Part shown: in pieces, positions 16,229-23,366 of the stretch
Numbering within the stretch: the first letter of the stretch is position 1
Layout of the letters: each line of letters starts with the position of its first letter
Origin: Mesoaciditoga lauensis cd-1655R = DSM 25116
GTDB lineage: Bacteria > Thermotogota > Thermotogae > Mesoaciditogales > Mesoaciditogaceae
Assembly (NCBI RefSeq): GCF_000745455.1
Contig: NZ_JQJI01000019.1
Span: 1-44,475 of the forward strand
Direction of reading: 5' to 3'
DNA: 44,475 nt
Notes under the pieces: model-generated
The model's input: only the letters and a program-made list of their open reading frames with translations
The model's database searches: none
What the model was told of the DNA's origin: nothing
Program-made: the position numbers and the translations under genes

Positions 16229-17565
16229 GATACTTCGCCGGCGTGGATATTGGAACTAGTTCTACAAAAGCGATTATAACGGATGAGAATTTAAACATCG
16301 TCGCCGAAGCGACGGCGCATTACGGTGTGGATATGCCTAAACCGCTTTTCGCTGAACAGAGAGCGGAAGTGTGGTTGAAAGGTTTTACTCAAGCGTTAAG
16401 CGAGGCGGTAAATAAGGCTAATGTAAGGGACATAGAGGCAGTATGTGTCAGTGGACTTTACGGAGGTTCTGGAGTGCCCCTTGATAGCGCCATGGAACCG
16501 CTTAGCCCCGCTCTCATTTGGATGGACAAGCGTGCCACCCAAGAAACGGAATGGGTTAAAGAACATATAGGGGTTGAAAAGCTCTTTGAAATAACGGGAA
16601 ATTACGTCGATCCATACTTTGGATTCACAAAGATACTGTGGTTGAAAAATCACCATCCTGACTGGAAAAAGTTCAAACTTTTGTTAACGCCGAAGGATTA
16701 CGTGATATACAAGCTCACCGGCGAAATAGCGATTGACTATTCCTCTGCCGGAAACATTGGGGGTGTATTCGATCTCAAAAAAAGGAACTGGTCCGAGGAG
16801 CTTCTCAAAGAAATGGAAATACCGCGTCATCTTTTCCCGGACAGAATACTTCCCTCGAATGCCGTTGTTGGAAAGCTTAACTCTGAATTCGCCTCAGTTC
16901 TTAATTTAAAAGAGGGAACCCCTATTGTATCTGGTGGAATAGACGCAGCGGTCGCCACTTATGCCACAGGCGTGGAAAAAAGTGGAGATCACGTGGCTAT
17001 GATAGGAACGTCGATGTGTTGGGGAACCATTCATGACGGTAGATATCTTACCCCAAAGATGGTCAACATGCCTTACGTGATTGAACCCTTGAAAAACATC
17101 TATTCGTTTGGCGGTGCCACGACAGCAGGAGCAATTCTTGAATGGTTTAGGAAAGAATTTGCGCCGGATCAAACGTTGCAAGAACTGGAAGAAGAGGCAA
17201 AAAAAGTCCCGGCTGGCGCAGAAGGCGTGAAAGTAGAGCCTTACTTTATGGGAGAAAGGGCACCTTTATGGGATCCGAACCTGAGAGGAAAGATCACCGG
17301 TTTGACTCTTTCAACCACGCGTGCTCATGTCTACAGGGCATTTTTGGAATCATTGGCGGAATCTTTGAGGTTAAACGTACAAACAGCGAAAGAAGCGTCA
17401 ATACCGTTGAAAGATGAAATCTATGTGGTGGGCGGTGTGACTAAGAGCGAACTTTTGATGCAAACCATAGCTGATCTTTTGAAGATGAAAGTCAAAACGC
17501 TAAGTTCCACCTTAGATGCTCCGATAGGAGATGTGAAGTTGGCCATCAACAGAATAGAAGCTTGA
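16225..17565 (+). CDS. FGGY-family sugar kinase, C-terminus missing
   Basis: It phosphorylates a ketose or related sugar with ATP. The 446 residues have the phosphate-1 motif AGVDIGTSSTKAII (about 5-18), WMDKRATQET and LLTPKDYVIYKLTGE. They also have GGIDAAVATYATG, MIGTSMCWGTI, YFMGERAPLWDP and the adenosine motif VVGGVTKSELLMQ. After DAPIGD, where family members normally continue for some 40-60 residues, it reads VKLAINRIEA and stops. The GC-hairpin repeat starts about 75 bases later. No simple frameshift restores the lost end. It is either truncated but active or a recent pseudogene. Confidence 0.85.
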   Translation: MRYFAGVDIGTSSTKAIITDENLNIVAEATAHYGVDMPKPLFAEQRAEVWLKGFTQALSEAVNKANVRDIEAVCVSGLYGGSGVPLDSAMEPLSPALIWMDKRATQETEWVKEHIGVEKLFEITGNYVDPYFGFTKILWLKNHHPDWKKFKLLLTPKDYVIYKLTGEIAIDYSSAGNIGGVFDLKKRNWSEELLKEMEIPRHLFPDRILPSNAVVGKLNSEFASVLNLKEGTPIVSGGIDAAVATYATGVEKSGDHVAMIGTSMCWGTIHDGRYLTPKMVNMPYVIEPLKNIYSFGGATTAGAILEWFRKEFAPDQTLQELEEEAKKVPAGAEGVKVEPYFMGERAPLWDPNLRGKITGLTLSTTRAHVYRAFLESLAESLRLNVQTAKEASIPLKDEIYVVGGVTKSELLMQTIADLLKMKVKTLSSTLDAPIGDVKLAINRIEA

Positions 17566-17640
17566 TTTGTGGGGAAAAGTGGCAACGCCATCACTCCTCC
17601 CAGTTTTGGGAGAATCAAGAGAGCTACTTCCCAAATTGAA

Positions 17641-17770
17641 AAGTCTGTTCGTGCTCATGAGAAGTATCGACAAAGTCATTTTATTTATAAGTCTGCCCCC
17701 GCGTGCGGGGGAAGTGACGGCGGAGCCGGCGTAGGGGACGAAGTTTTGATATGAAACCAAAGAGAAGAAG
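17641..17770 (+). repeat. GC-rich hairpin repeat module, copy 2
   Basis: This is a tandem pair of units homologous to 7055-7190 and in the same orientation: a diverged unit (TCTGTTCGTGCTCATG) and a sharp one with CCCCCGC GT GCGGGGG (17696-17711) followed by GAAGTGACGGCGGAGCCGGC. Both copies adjoin the palindromic repeat on the side facing the sugar/aro block. It begins about 75 bases past the shortened kinase gene. Confidence 0.7.
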
Positions 17771-17852
17771 CAACAAATCCCGTTCTGACAAGACATCGAA
17801 AAATTGCCTTAGTCGCTTGGAAAGCAAGTTCTAAATAAATGTTGTATTCGAT

Positions 17853-18214
17853 GCTCAGCCTGTGCGTCAACGTTGCAAGGTATTTCAAAAAGGGATTAAA
17901 TCTCACCATCGAAGTGGTTGTCAGAACATATGAGCTCCCCATCTGGAATTCAAAATATGAGGTTGAGAGGCCCAGGATGTGCCGAGAAAGCGAAGCACTC
18001 ACGGACGAGTGTCTGAGCGTGCCTCATATTTTGAATTGTAAGATGGAAAAAAGAGCGAATCCGTTCTGACAAGTACTTCGAAAAAATTGCCTTGGCCGCT
18101 TGGAAAGCGGGTATTAAATCAAAAGTATCGTCAAATGTGGCTCAGATGTTCTCACAGAGCATTTTTGTAATATTTCTTGTAACACCTTTCGTAATGTTCA
18201 CACGCAACGTGAGT
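17853..18214. mobile_element. palindromic MITE-like repeat, copy C
   Basis: This is the longest well-preserved copy. Left end: CTCAGCCTGTGCGTCAACGT. Right end: CACACGCAACGTGAGT. Nested arms are ATCGAAGTGGTTGTCAGAAC (17909-17928) with GTTCTGACAAGTACTTCGA (18063-18081), and ATTCAAAATATGAGG (17948-17962) with CCTCATATTTTGAAT (18022-18036). A small CCGC/GCGG hairpin lies near 18097-18111. A partial tandem copy of its right half (17781-17850) precedes it. No coding gene is present between 17566 and 18233. Confidence 0.8.
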
Positions 18215-18233
18215 CTGTAATATACGAGAACAC

Positions 18234-19673
18234 TTAAAGTGTCTTTAAAATATCTTTGATTTTAACCTTTTCAATGTGAGATTTTCCGATCTCGTCGATT
18301 ATCGGGACAACGATGTACTTTCCTTCACGTTTTTTATCTTTATCTATCCATCGTTTAATTGAAGCGATCCCTACATCTGGGAAATTCAGCCTTTGAACGA
18401 CGCTTTCTATTTTTTGAGCCATTTGTGGGCTGAATATTTTGGATTCCACTTTCATTCCGATAGCTACAGCATGACCATGAGAAATTGTATTTTTACTTTC
18501 ACTTTCTATGGCGTGGGCAATGGTATGTCCAAAATTCAAGACATGCCTGTAATTATCGTCATAGGGATCTTTTTCAACTATTTCCAGTTTATCTTTTGCA
18601 GCAAGGAAGATGAGCTTTTTCACGCTTTCATATTTCCTTTTAATTATCCTATCGAAATTCATTTCTATGTGATCGAACAGTTCCTTGTCGTGAACTATTC
18701 CCAGTTTTAAAGCTTCAACTATTCCCTCTTTGAACCTTTCCCCTTTTAAACTCAAAGAGAAAATGGGATTTATAAAAACGCTTGGTGTTCCAAAAACACC
18801 CACAACATTTTTAATACCTTCAAAATTAAAGGCAAATTTTCCCCCTATGGCAGCATCAACCATTCCCAGCAGCGTCGTTGGAAGAAGGTTAAAATTCATT
18901 CCGCGCATAAATGTTTGAGCGGCGAAACCCACCGCGTCCGTTACCGTTCCGCCACCTATGGCGTTCACAACGGATTTTCTCGTTAAATCATGCTTTAAAA
19001 ACATCTTCCATATCTCGCTCACGCTGGAAATGCTTTTCAAAGTCTCTCCGTCTTCTACACCTATTCCTTCGATTTCCCATATTCTTTTTACATTTTCCGA
19101 AACCATCGTTAAGTCCGAAGGAGGAAAATTAAAATCATCACAAATAACCAATTTTTGGAACGAACTTGGAATTTTCACACACGATGGAACTATCATCTCT
19201 TTCGCGATCTTCGCGGCTACTTTCCATTCGTTTAAATCGGAAGTTTGAACTTTTTTGAATCTCTCATAAAACGGTTTCCTTTTTTCGAAAAGAGAAAAGA
19301 ATTTTTTTTCGCTGCTAGCCAACGGCCTACCGCTTTCTTTTACCCTCTTCCACAGAATTTCTACTGGACAATGAAGATAAAAAGTTTGCATGGAAGAGAG
19401 GATTTCCCTGTTTTCAGCGTTTTTTACTATTCCGCCGCCTGTGGAAATAACGACATCTTCCAATTTTGCCACTCTTTTGAGAATTTCCTTTTCTTTTTTT
19501 CTAAATTCACTTTCTCCGTGCTTTTCGAAAAAATCAGAAATAGAACCGTTTTCTTTTTCGAATTCTTCATCCATGTCAATCCATTTGAATCCTAATATGC
19601 CGGCCAATTTTTCTCCTATTTTACTTTTCCCAGAACCCATCATCCCGATAAGGGCCACTCTATTTCTTTTCAC
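18234..19673 (-). CDS. aroKB: fused shikimate kinase / 3-dehydroquinate synthase
   Basis: This is a bifunctional shikimate-pathway enzyme of 479 residues. Residues 1 to about 160 are shikimate kinase: P-loop GMMGSGKSKIG (10-20), WIDMDEEFE, FRKKEKEIL and STGGGIV. Residues from about 165 are 3-dehydroquinate synthase: NAIGGGTVTDAVGFAAQTFM, LLPTTLLGMVDAAIGGK, metal ligands around HVLNFGHTIAHAIE, and ISHGHAVAIGM. The same fusion is known in Thermotoga. It starts at ATG 19673 inside the end of aroC (14-base overlap). It is the last gene of the aroF-aroA-aroC-aroKB unit, and repeat copy C follows within 20 bases of its stop. Confidence 0.95.
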   Translation of the reverse strand: MKRNRVALIGMMGSGKSKIGEKLAGILGFKWIDMDEEFEKENGSISDFFEKHGESEFRKKEKEILKRVAKLEDVVISTGGGIVKNAENREILSSMQTFYLHCPVEILWKRVKESGRPLASSEKKFFSLFEKRKPFYERFKKVQTSDLNEWKVAAKIAKEMIVPSCVKIPSSFQKLVICDDFNFPPSDLTMVSENVKRIWEIEGIGVEDGETLKSISSVSEIWKMFLKHDLTRKSVVNAIGGGTVTDAVGFAAQTFMRGMNFNLLPTTLLGMVDAAIGGKFAFNFEGIKNVVGVFGTPSVFINPIFSLSLKGERFKEGIVEALKLGIVHDKELFDHIEMNFDRIIKRKYESVKKLIFLAAKDKLEIVEKDPYDDNYRHVLNFGHTIAHAIESESKNTISHGHAVAIGMKVESKIFSPQMAQKIESVVQRLNFPDVGIASIKRWIDKDKKREGKYIVVPIIDEIGKSHIEKVKIKDILKTL

Positions 19674-20775
19674 GGAAAATCCCCCATTTCCTTGAAACTC
19701 TGTAATTTTCCACCCTTTCCTTCATTTCTTGAAAAGTTGATCCACCAAATTCATTCATCATCTCTTTGAATATGACGGTTGAAAGCTTAGCTTGCGCTAT
19801 GATGGAAACAGCCCCAACAACGCACGTATCCGATCTCACGTAAGAGGTCTGAACGGCTTCACAACTTTTAAGATCAACGGTTTTCAAACCCTTACGTTGG
19901 GTTGGGACGGGCTTTACGAAAAGGGTTATCTCGACCTTTTCTCCGTTTGACATGCCACCTTCTATGCCCCCAGCATGATTTGTTTTTCTTTGACCATCGA
20001 TGCCTATCTCATCCATAGCTTGAATGCCGTTAAGCTTATACGTTTTGTCTATGTCTCCATATACGACTCCCTTGACAGAAGGGATGTCAAAAAGTGATTC
20101 GGCTATGAGGCTGGTAAGACGATTTTCATACGAATTAAAAGTTCCCAATCCCACTGGAAGTCCCTGCGCAAGTGCTTTCACTTTTCCTCCCAAAGTGTAG
20201 CCGTTTTCAGAAGCTTCGTCTATTTCACTCATCATCATCTTTTCCGCCTCATTATCTAGGCAAAGAAGTGGGTGCACTTGTGAAGATAATTCTTGAACAC
20301 TTTCAGCCTTAGATTCAATTTTCCCTATGGATTGTGTATATGCCCATATCTTCACTCCCAACTCTTCAAGAGCCTGCCTAAAAAATTCACCAATTGCCAC
20401 ATCCATTGCCGTCCTTCGGGAGCTGGAACGCTCTGTTGTAATGCGTGCATCTTCAAAGTCGTATTTGATCATCCCTGCAAAGTCAGCATGGCCCGGTCTT
20501 GGAGCCGTTGATTTACCATTCGGTGGAGTGGTAGATCTGTTTTTTATGAAAAAAGTTAACGGTGCACCAGTGGTTTCACCTTCCCACAAACCGGAAAGGA
20601 TTTGTATGTGATCACTTTCTAATTTCATCCTTTGACCACGCCCATAAACATGTTGTCGTGAAAACAAAGCCCTGTCTATTCGTTCGATATTCACCTTGAA
20701 ATGGGCTGGAAACCCTTCCACGATCCCAAAAAGTCCGTATCCGTGAGAATCACCGGATGTCAAAATCTTTATCAT
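19660..20775 (-). CDS. aroC: chorismate synthase
   Basis: AroC makes chorismate from EPSP using reduced FMN. The protein is 371 residues from the chosen start. Motifs are ILTSGDSHGYGLFGIVEGFP at the N-terminus, SRQHVYGRGQRMKLESD with the conserved Arg residues, and APRPGHADFAGMIKYDFEDA. SSRRTAMDVAIG and GGIEGGMSNGEKVE follow, with a C-terminal VRSDTCVVGA. An ATG 54 bases further upstream is open in frame, but ATG 20775 is preferred. It overlaps the aroA stop as ATGA, follows AAAAGGGGTGATGG, and gives the expected N-terminus. Confidence 0.96.
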   Translation of the reverse strand: MIKILTSGDSHGYGLFGIVEGFPAHFKVNIERIDRALFSRQHVYGRGQRMKLESDHIQILSGLWEGETTGAPLTFFIKNRSTTPPNGKSTAPRPGHADFAGMIKYDFEDARITTERSSSRRTAMDVAIGEFFRQALEELGVKIWAYTQSIGKIESKAESVQELSSQVHPLLCLDNEAEKMMMSEIDEASENGYTLGGKVKALAQGLPVGLGTFNSYENRLTSLIAESLFDIPSVKGVVYGDIDKTYKLNGIQAMDEIGIDGQRKTNHAGGIEGGMSNGEKVEITLFVKPVPTQRKGLKTVDLKSCEAVQTSYVRSDTCVVGAVSIIAQAKLSTVIFKEMMNEFGGSTFQEMKERVENYRVSRKWGIFREKK

Positions 20776-22028
20776 TCCATCACCCCTTTTAAATCTGAGA
20801 AGAAAGCGGGATAGCTTATCGATACACATTCAGCGTCTTCTATTTCTACGCCATCAGAACATACGCCGGCGATGCTCGCAAGCATTGCCATCCTATGATC
20901 GCCAAATGATTTTACTTTCGCACCATGAAGAGGAGTTTTTCCACGAACACGAAAGCCGTCTTCTAAACCTTCTATATTCGCACCCATCTTTTTTAAAATG
21001 TTAACCGTTGCCTCTATTCTGTCGCTTTCCTTTTTGCGTAGCTCTGAGGCGCCGTGCACCACCGTTTCACCTTCAGCAAAAGCTCCTAAAAGCGCTATTA
21101 AAGGCACCTCATCGACCATTGAAGGTATTTCTTCTGGAAGAACTTCCGTTCCTTTCAATTCCGAACTTTCCGCCACTATATTTCCAACTGGTTCAACACC
21201 TTCTTCCTTCTCTATCTCAATATTTCCTCCCATTCTTTTTAAAACTTTTAGCAATCCCGTGCGCGTTGGATTCAATCCTACCCTGTTTATTTTTAAACGC
21301 GCGTTTGAATGTATAATTGAAAGTACTAAAAAGAAAGCGGCCGAAGAAAAATCCCCAACAACTTCAAAAGTAAACGCGGGGATATCTCCCGGTATTATCT
21401 TCAATTCATTTCCATCTTTTTTTATCAAATCGAATTGGGACAAGAACTTTTCCGTGTGATCTCGGCTTTGAACATTTTCAACGTAAATGGATTCTCCCTC
21501 TGCACTAAGCGCTGCAAAGATAAAAGCGGATTTAACTTGCGCGCTTGAAAGTTCAGAAACGTAGCGTGTGGAGTGTAAGTTCCCACCTCTAATGGAAAGA
21601 GGCAAATTTGAAGCGTTGTTTCTGCCATCAAATTTTGCTCCCAATGCACTAAGCGGCTTCACAACCCTTTTCATCGGTCTTTTAGAAAGAGATTCATCAC
21701 CATAAAGCACTGAAAAAAAGTTCTCCCTTGCCAACAGCCCCATTCCAATTCTAGACGTTGTTCCGGAATTCCCGCAATCGATTGGGAAAGAAGGTTCTTG
21801 AAGCTTTACCGGGGGTATGATAACGATCCTTTCCCCTTCATCTTTTACAAATGCCCCAATGCTTTTTATGAAATTCATGGTTCTAAGCGTATCTTCCGAA
21901 CGAAGCAAGTTATGCACCGTGCACTTTCCTGTGGAAATGGAGGAAAACAAAAGCATCCTATGGCTTATGGATTTGTCTGGTGGAGGTACTATTTGTCCCC
22001 TTATCTTTGAAGATGAAGATATTTTCAT
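20772..22028 (-). CDS. aroA: 3-phosphoshikimate 1-carboxyvinyltransferase (EPSP synthase)
   Basis: AroA joins shikimate-3-phosphate and phosphoenolpyruvate. The 418 residues include PPDKSISHRMLLFSSIS (16-32), CGNSGTTSRIGMGLLA (about 85-100), SKRPMKRVVKPLSALGAKFD and SAQVKSAFIFAA. NPTRTGLLKVL, ELRKKESDRIEA and SFGDHRMAMLAS follow. The combination RPMKR, SAQVK and NPTRT corresponds to motifs used to define class II EPSP synthases. The start at 22028 overlaps the aroF stop by four bases. No catalytic residue appears lost. Confidence 0.96.
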   Translation of the reverse strand: MKISSSSKIRGQIVPPPDKSISHRMLLFSSISTGKCTVHNLLRSEDTLRTMNFIKSIGAFVKDEGERIVIIPPVKLQEPSFPIDCGNSGTTSRIGMGLLARENFFSVLYGDESLSKRPMKRVVKPLSALGAKFDGRNNASNLPLSIRGGNLHSTRYVSELSSAQVKSAFIFAALSAEGESIYVENVQSRDHTEKFLSQFDLIKKDGNELKIIPGDIPAFTFEVVGDFSSAAFFLVLSIIHSNARLKINRVGLNPTRTGLLKVLKRMGGNIEIEKEEGVEPVGNIVAESSELKGTEVLPEEIPSMVDEVPLIALLGAFAEGETVVHGASELRKKESDRIEATVNILKKMGANIEGLEDGFRVRGKTPLHGAKVKSFGDHRMAMLASIAGVCSDGVEIEDAECVSISYPAFFSDLKGVME

Positions 22029-23038
22029 GCTGTCACCTCTAAGGCTTTTAAGATCTTCATGCTGTTCTTATACGTTTCCTCAAATTCCGCAAAATTCAAA
22101 CTTTGTTGCCCGTCCGAAAGCGCTTTTTCAGGGTTGGGATGCACTTCTATCATGGCTCCATTTGCTCCCACGGCAACGACGGCTTTTGCCAAAGATGGTA
22201 TAAGATCCCTCCTACCCGTAGAATGACTTAAATCAACCACGATTGGCAAATGAGAAAGAATTTTGACAAGAGGGACAGCAGACATATCCAACGTGTTTCT
22301 CGTGTATTTCTCGAAGGTCCTTATTCCCCTTTCACACAGGATAACCTTTTCATTGCCGTGATGAAACAGATATTCAGCCGCCAGCAACCATTCTTCTATC
22401 GTTGACATGAATCCCCTTTTCAAGAAGATGGGTTTACTGGAATTTCCGAGCTTCTCAAGAAGCCTGAAATTTTGCATATTTCTGGCGCCTATTTGAATTA
22501 TATCCACGTATTCTTCAAAGATGTCAAAGTCATCCACCGACATCATCTCGCTTATAACTTTCATACCGTACTTATCTCCGACTTTTCTAAGGATCTTTAA
22601 ACCTTCTAAGCCCAAACCTTGAAAGGAGTACGGTGATGTTCTTGGCTTGAAGGCACCTCCGCGCAATATTTTCACTCCAAGCGATGACAAAAAGCTTGCC
22701 TCTTCATCCATCTGTTCCATAGATTCCACCGCACAAGGCCCTGCGAAAAATTCGAAGTGCTTTCCTCCAATTTTTACCCCGTCAATGTCTATGATCGTGT
22801 CATCAGGATGGAATTCCCTTGAAACCAACTTGAAAGGCTTAAGAACGGCTATAATCTCTTCCACACAATCTAAAGCTTCAAAATTTTCCCTCCTTTCGTA
22901 AACATTTTCACCTATTATTCCAACGATCGTCTTTTCAGCACCTCTGGATAGGTTGACGTCAAAACCAAAATTCTTAGCAAGATTCACCACTTTTTTAACA
23001 TCTTCTTCGGAAACATGTGGTTTCAAAACGATTATCAT
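22025..23038 (-). CDS. aroF: DAHP synthase with N-terminal ferredoxin-like regulatory domain
   Basis: This enzyme condenses erythrose-4-phosphate and phosphoenolpyruvate, the entry step of aromatic synthesis. The protein is 337 residues from the chosen ATG. Residues 1 to about 70 (MIIVLKPHVSEEDVKKVV) match the small regulatory domain that mediates tyrosine inhibition in the T. maritima enzyme. The barrel follows with FFAGPCAVESMEQMDEE, LRGGAFKPRTSPYSFQGLG, FLKRGFMSTIEEWLLAAEY, VILCERGIRTFE, PIVVDLSHSTGRRDLIP and GAMIEVHPNPEKALSDG. Three ATG codons compete; 23038 is chosen because it lies nine bases from AAAGGAG, whereas 23047 abuts it. A leader attenuator precedes it. Confidence 0.95.
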   Translation of the reverse strand: MIIVLKPHVSEEDVKKVVNLAKNFGFDVNLSRGAEKTIVGIIGENVYERRENFEALDCVEEIIAVLKPFKLVSREFHPDDTIIDIDGVKIGGKHFEFFAGPCAVESMEQMDEEASFLSSLGVKILRGGAFKPRTSPYSFQGLGLEGLKILRKVGDKYGMKVISEMMSVDDFDIFEEYVDIIQIGARNMQNFRLLEKLGNSSKPIFLKRGFMSTIEEWLLAAEYLFHHGNEKVILCERGIRTFEKYTRNTLDMSAVPLVKILSHLPIVVDLSHSTGRRDLIPSLAKAVVAVGANGAMIEVHPNPEKALSDGQQSLNFAEFEETYKNSMKILKALEVTA

Positions 23039-23067
23039 GATCATCATCTCCTTTTATTCCAAATAAA

Positions 23068-23100
23068 AAATCGGGGATTCTTTTTCAGAATCCCCGATTT
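23068..23100 (-). terminator. attenuator terminator upstream of aroF
   Basis: Perfect 13-bp arms AAATCGGGGATTC and complement, a seven-base loop and a T-run form a rho-independent terminator. It lies in the aroF 5' leader, 30 bases before the start codon, so it acts on leader transcripts and not on an upstream gene. Confidence 0.9.
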
Positions 23101-23192
23101 GTGAGCAGAAGTTTTTGGCAAAAGAAAACTACTTCACCTCACAAACGGGGGTGGTGATAATAGTAATAGTAAGCGTAATTGTCTTTTGCCAA
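23068..23192 (-). promoter_or_regulatory. tyrosine attenuator: alternative terminator/antiterminator structures
   Basis: Read on the minus strand. Segment 1 TTGGCAAAAGA (23182-23192) is fully complementary to segment 2 TCTTTTGCCAA (23115-23125). Segment A CCCCCGTTTGTGAG (23138-23151), at the end of the leader peptide gene, pairs with segment B CTCACAAATCGGGG (23092-23105) with one bulge. Segment B overlaps the upstream arm of a perfect 13-bp terminator: arms 23088-23100 and 23068-23080, loop TGAAAAA, then TTTTTTATTT. Ribosome stalling on the leader's Tyr codons would cover segment 1 and allow A:B pairing, which prevents termination. Full translation would cover A and let the terminator form. 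This is the logic of the E. coli trp attenuator. Confidence 0.88.
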
Positions 23193-23207
23193 TAAAATTT
23201 CTTTCAT
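23139..23207 (-). CDS. tyrosine leader peptide of the aroF operon
   Basis: This is a 22-codon ORF beginning MKEILLAKDN, followed by YAYYYYYHHPRL and TGA. Six of codons 11-17 are Tyr (mix of TAC and TAT), with one Ala. The ribosome site AAAGGAGAG is placed four bases before the ATG. It lies between a consensus promoter and the attenuator terminator of the operon for the first committed enzyme of tyrosine synthesis. Its role would be to sense charged tRNA-Tyr by ribosome stalling. The peptide itself probably has no function. It is too short for ordinary gene callers. Confidence 0.88.
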   Translation of the reverse strand: MKEILLAKDNYAYYYYYHHPRL

Positions 23208-23246
23208 GTTTCTCTCCTTTTTCTTGAAAGAAAAAATGTTTATTCA

Positions 23247-23275
23247 ATTCTACTATTTTGAAATCAATTTGTCAA
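23247..23275 (-). promoter_or_regulatory. promoter of the aroF-aroA-aroC-aroKB operon
   Basis: The minus strand reads TTGACA (23270-23275), a 17-base spacer and TAGAAT (23247-23252). This is a near-perfect housekeeping promoter about 40 bases upstream of the leader peptide ATG. A strong constitutive promoter followed by an attenuator is the expected arrangement. Confidence 0.85.
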
Positions 23276-23284
23276 GTCTACAAC

Positions 23285-23308
23285 AAAAAGATCCTTTTCG
23301 GATTTTTT
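23285..23308 (-). terminator. terminator after the nucleotidyltransferase-phosphohexomutase gene
   Basis: The minus strand reads AAAAAATCC GAAAA GGATCTTTTT, a short stem extended by A/T pairs and ending in a T-run. It lies about 60 bases past the stop codon of the gene at 23367 and just upstream of the aroF promoter, so it insulates the two units. Confidence 0.65.
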
Positions 23309-23366
23309 GAGGATAGACTCAGAAAATCACTTTTTCCCTTTCGAAACACTTACCACTTTGCAATTG

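Noticed and set aside
23139-23207. Leader peptide as a histidine attenuator
   Set aside because: Only two His codons are present, against six Tyr codons, and the operon is for aromatic synthesis.
23068-23280. T-box riboswitch upstream of aroF
   Set aside because: No T-box consensus or stem I landmarks are seen; a translated Tyr-rich leader explains the region.
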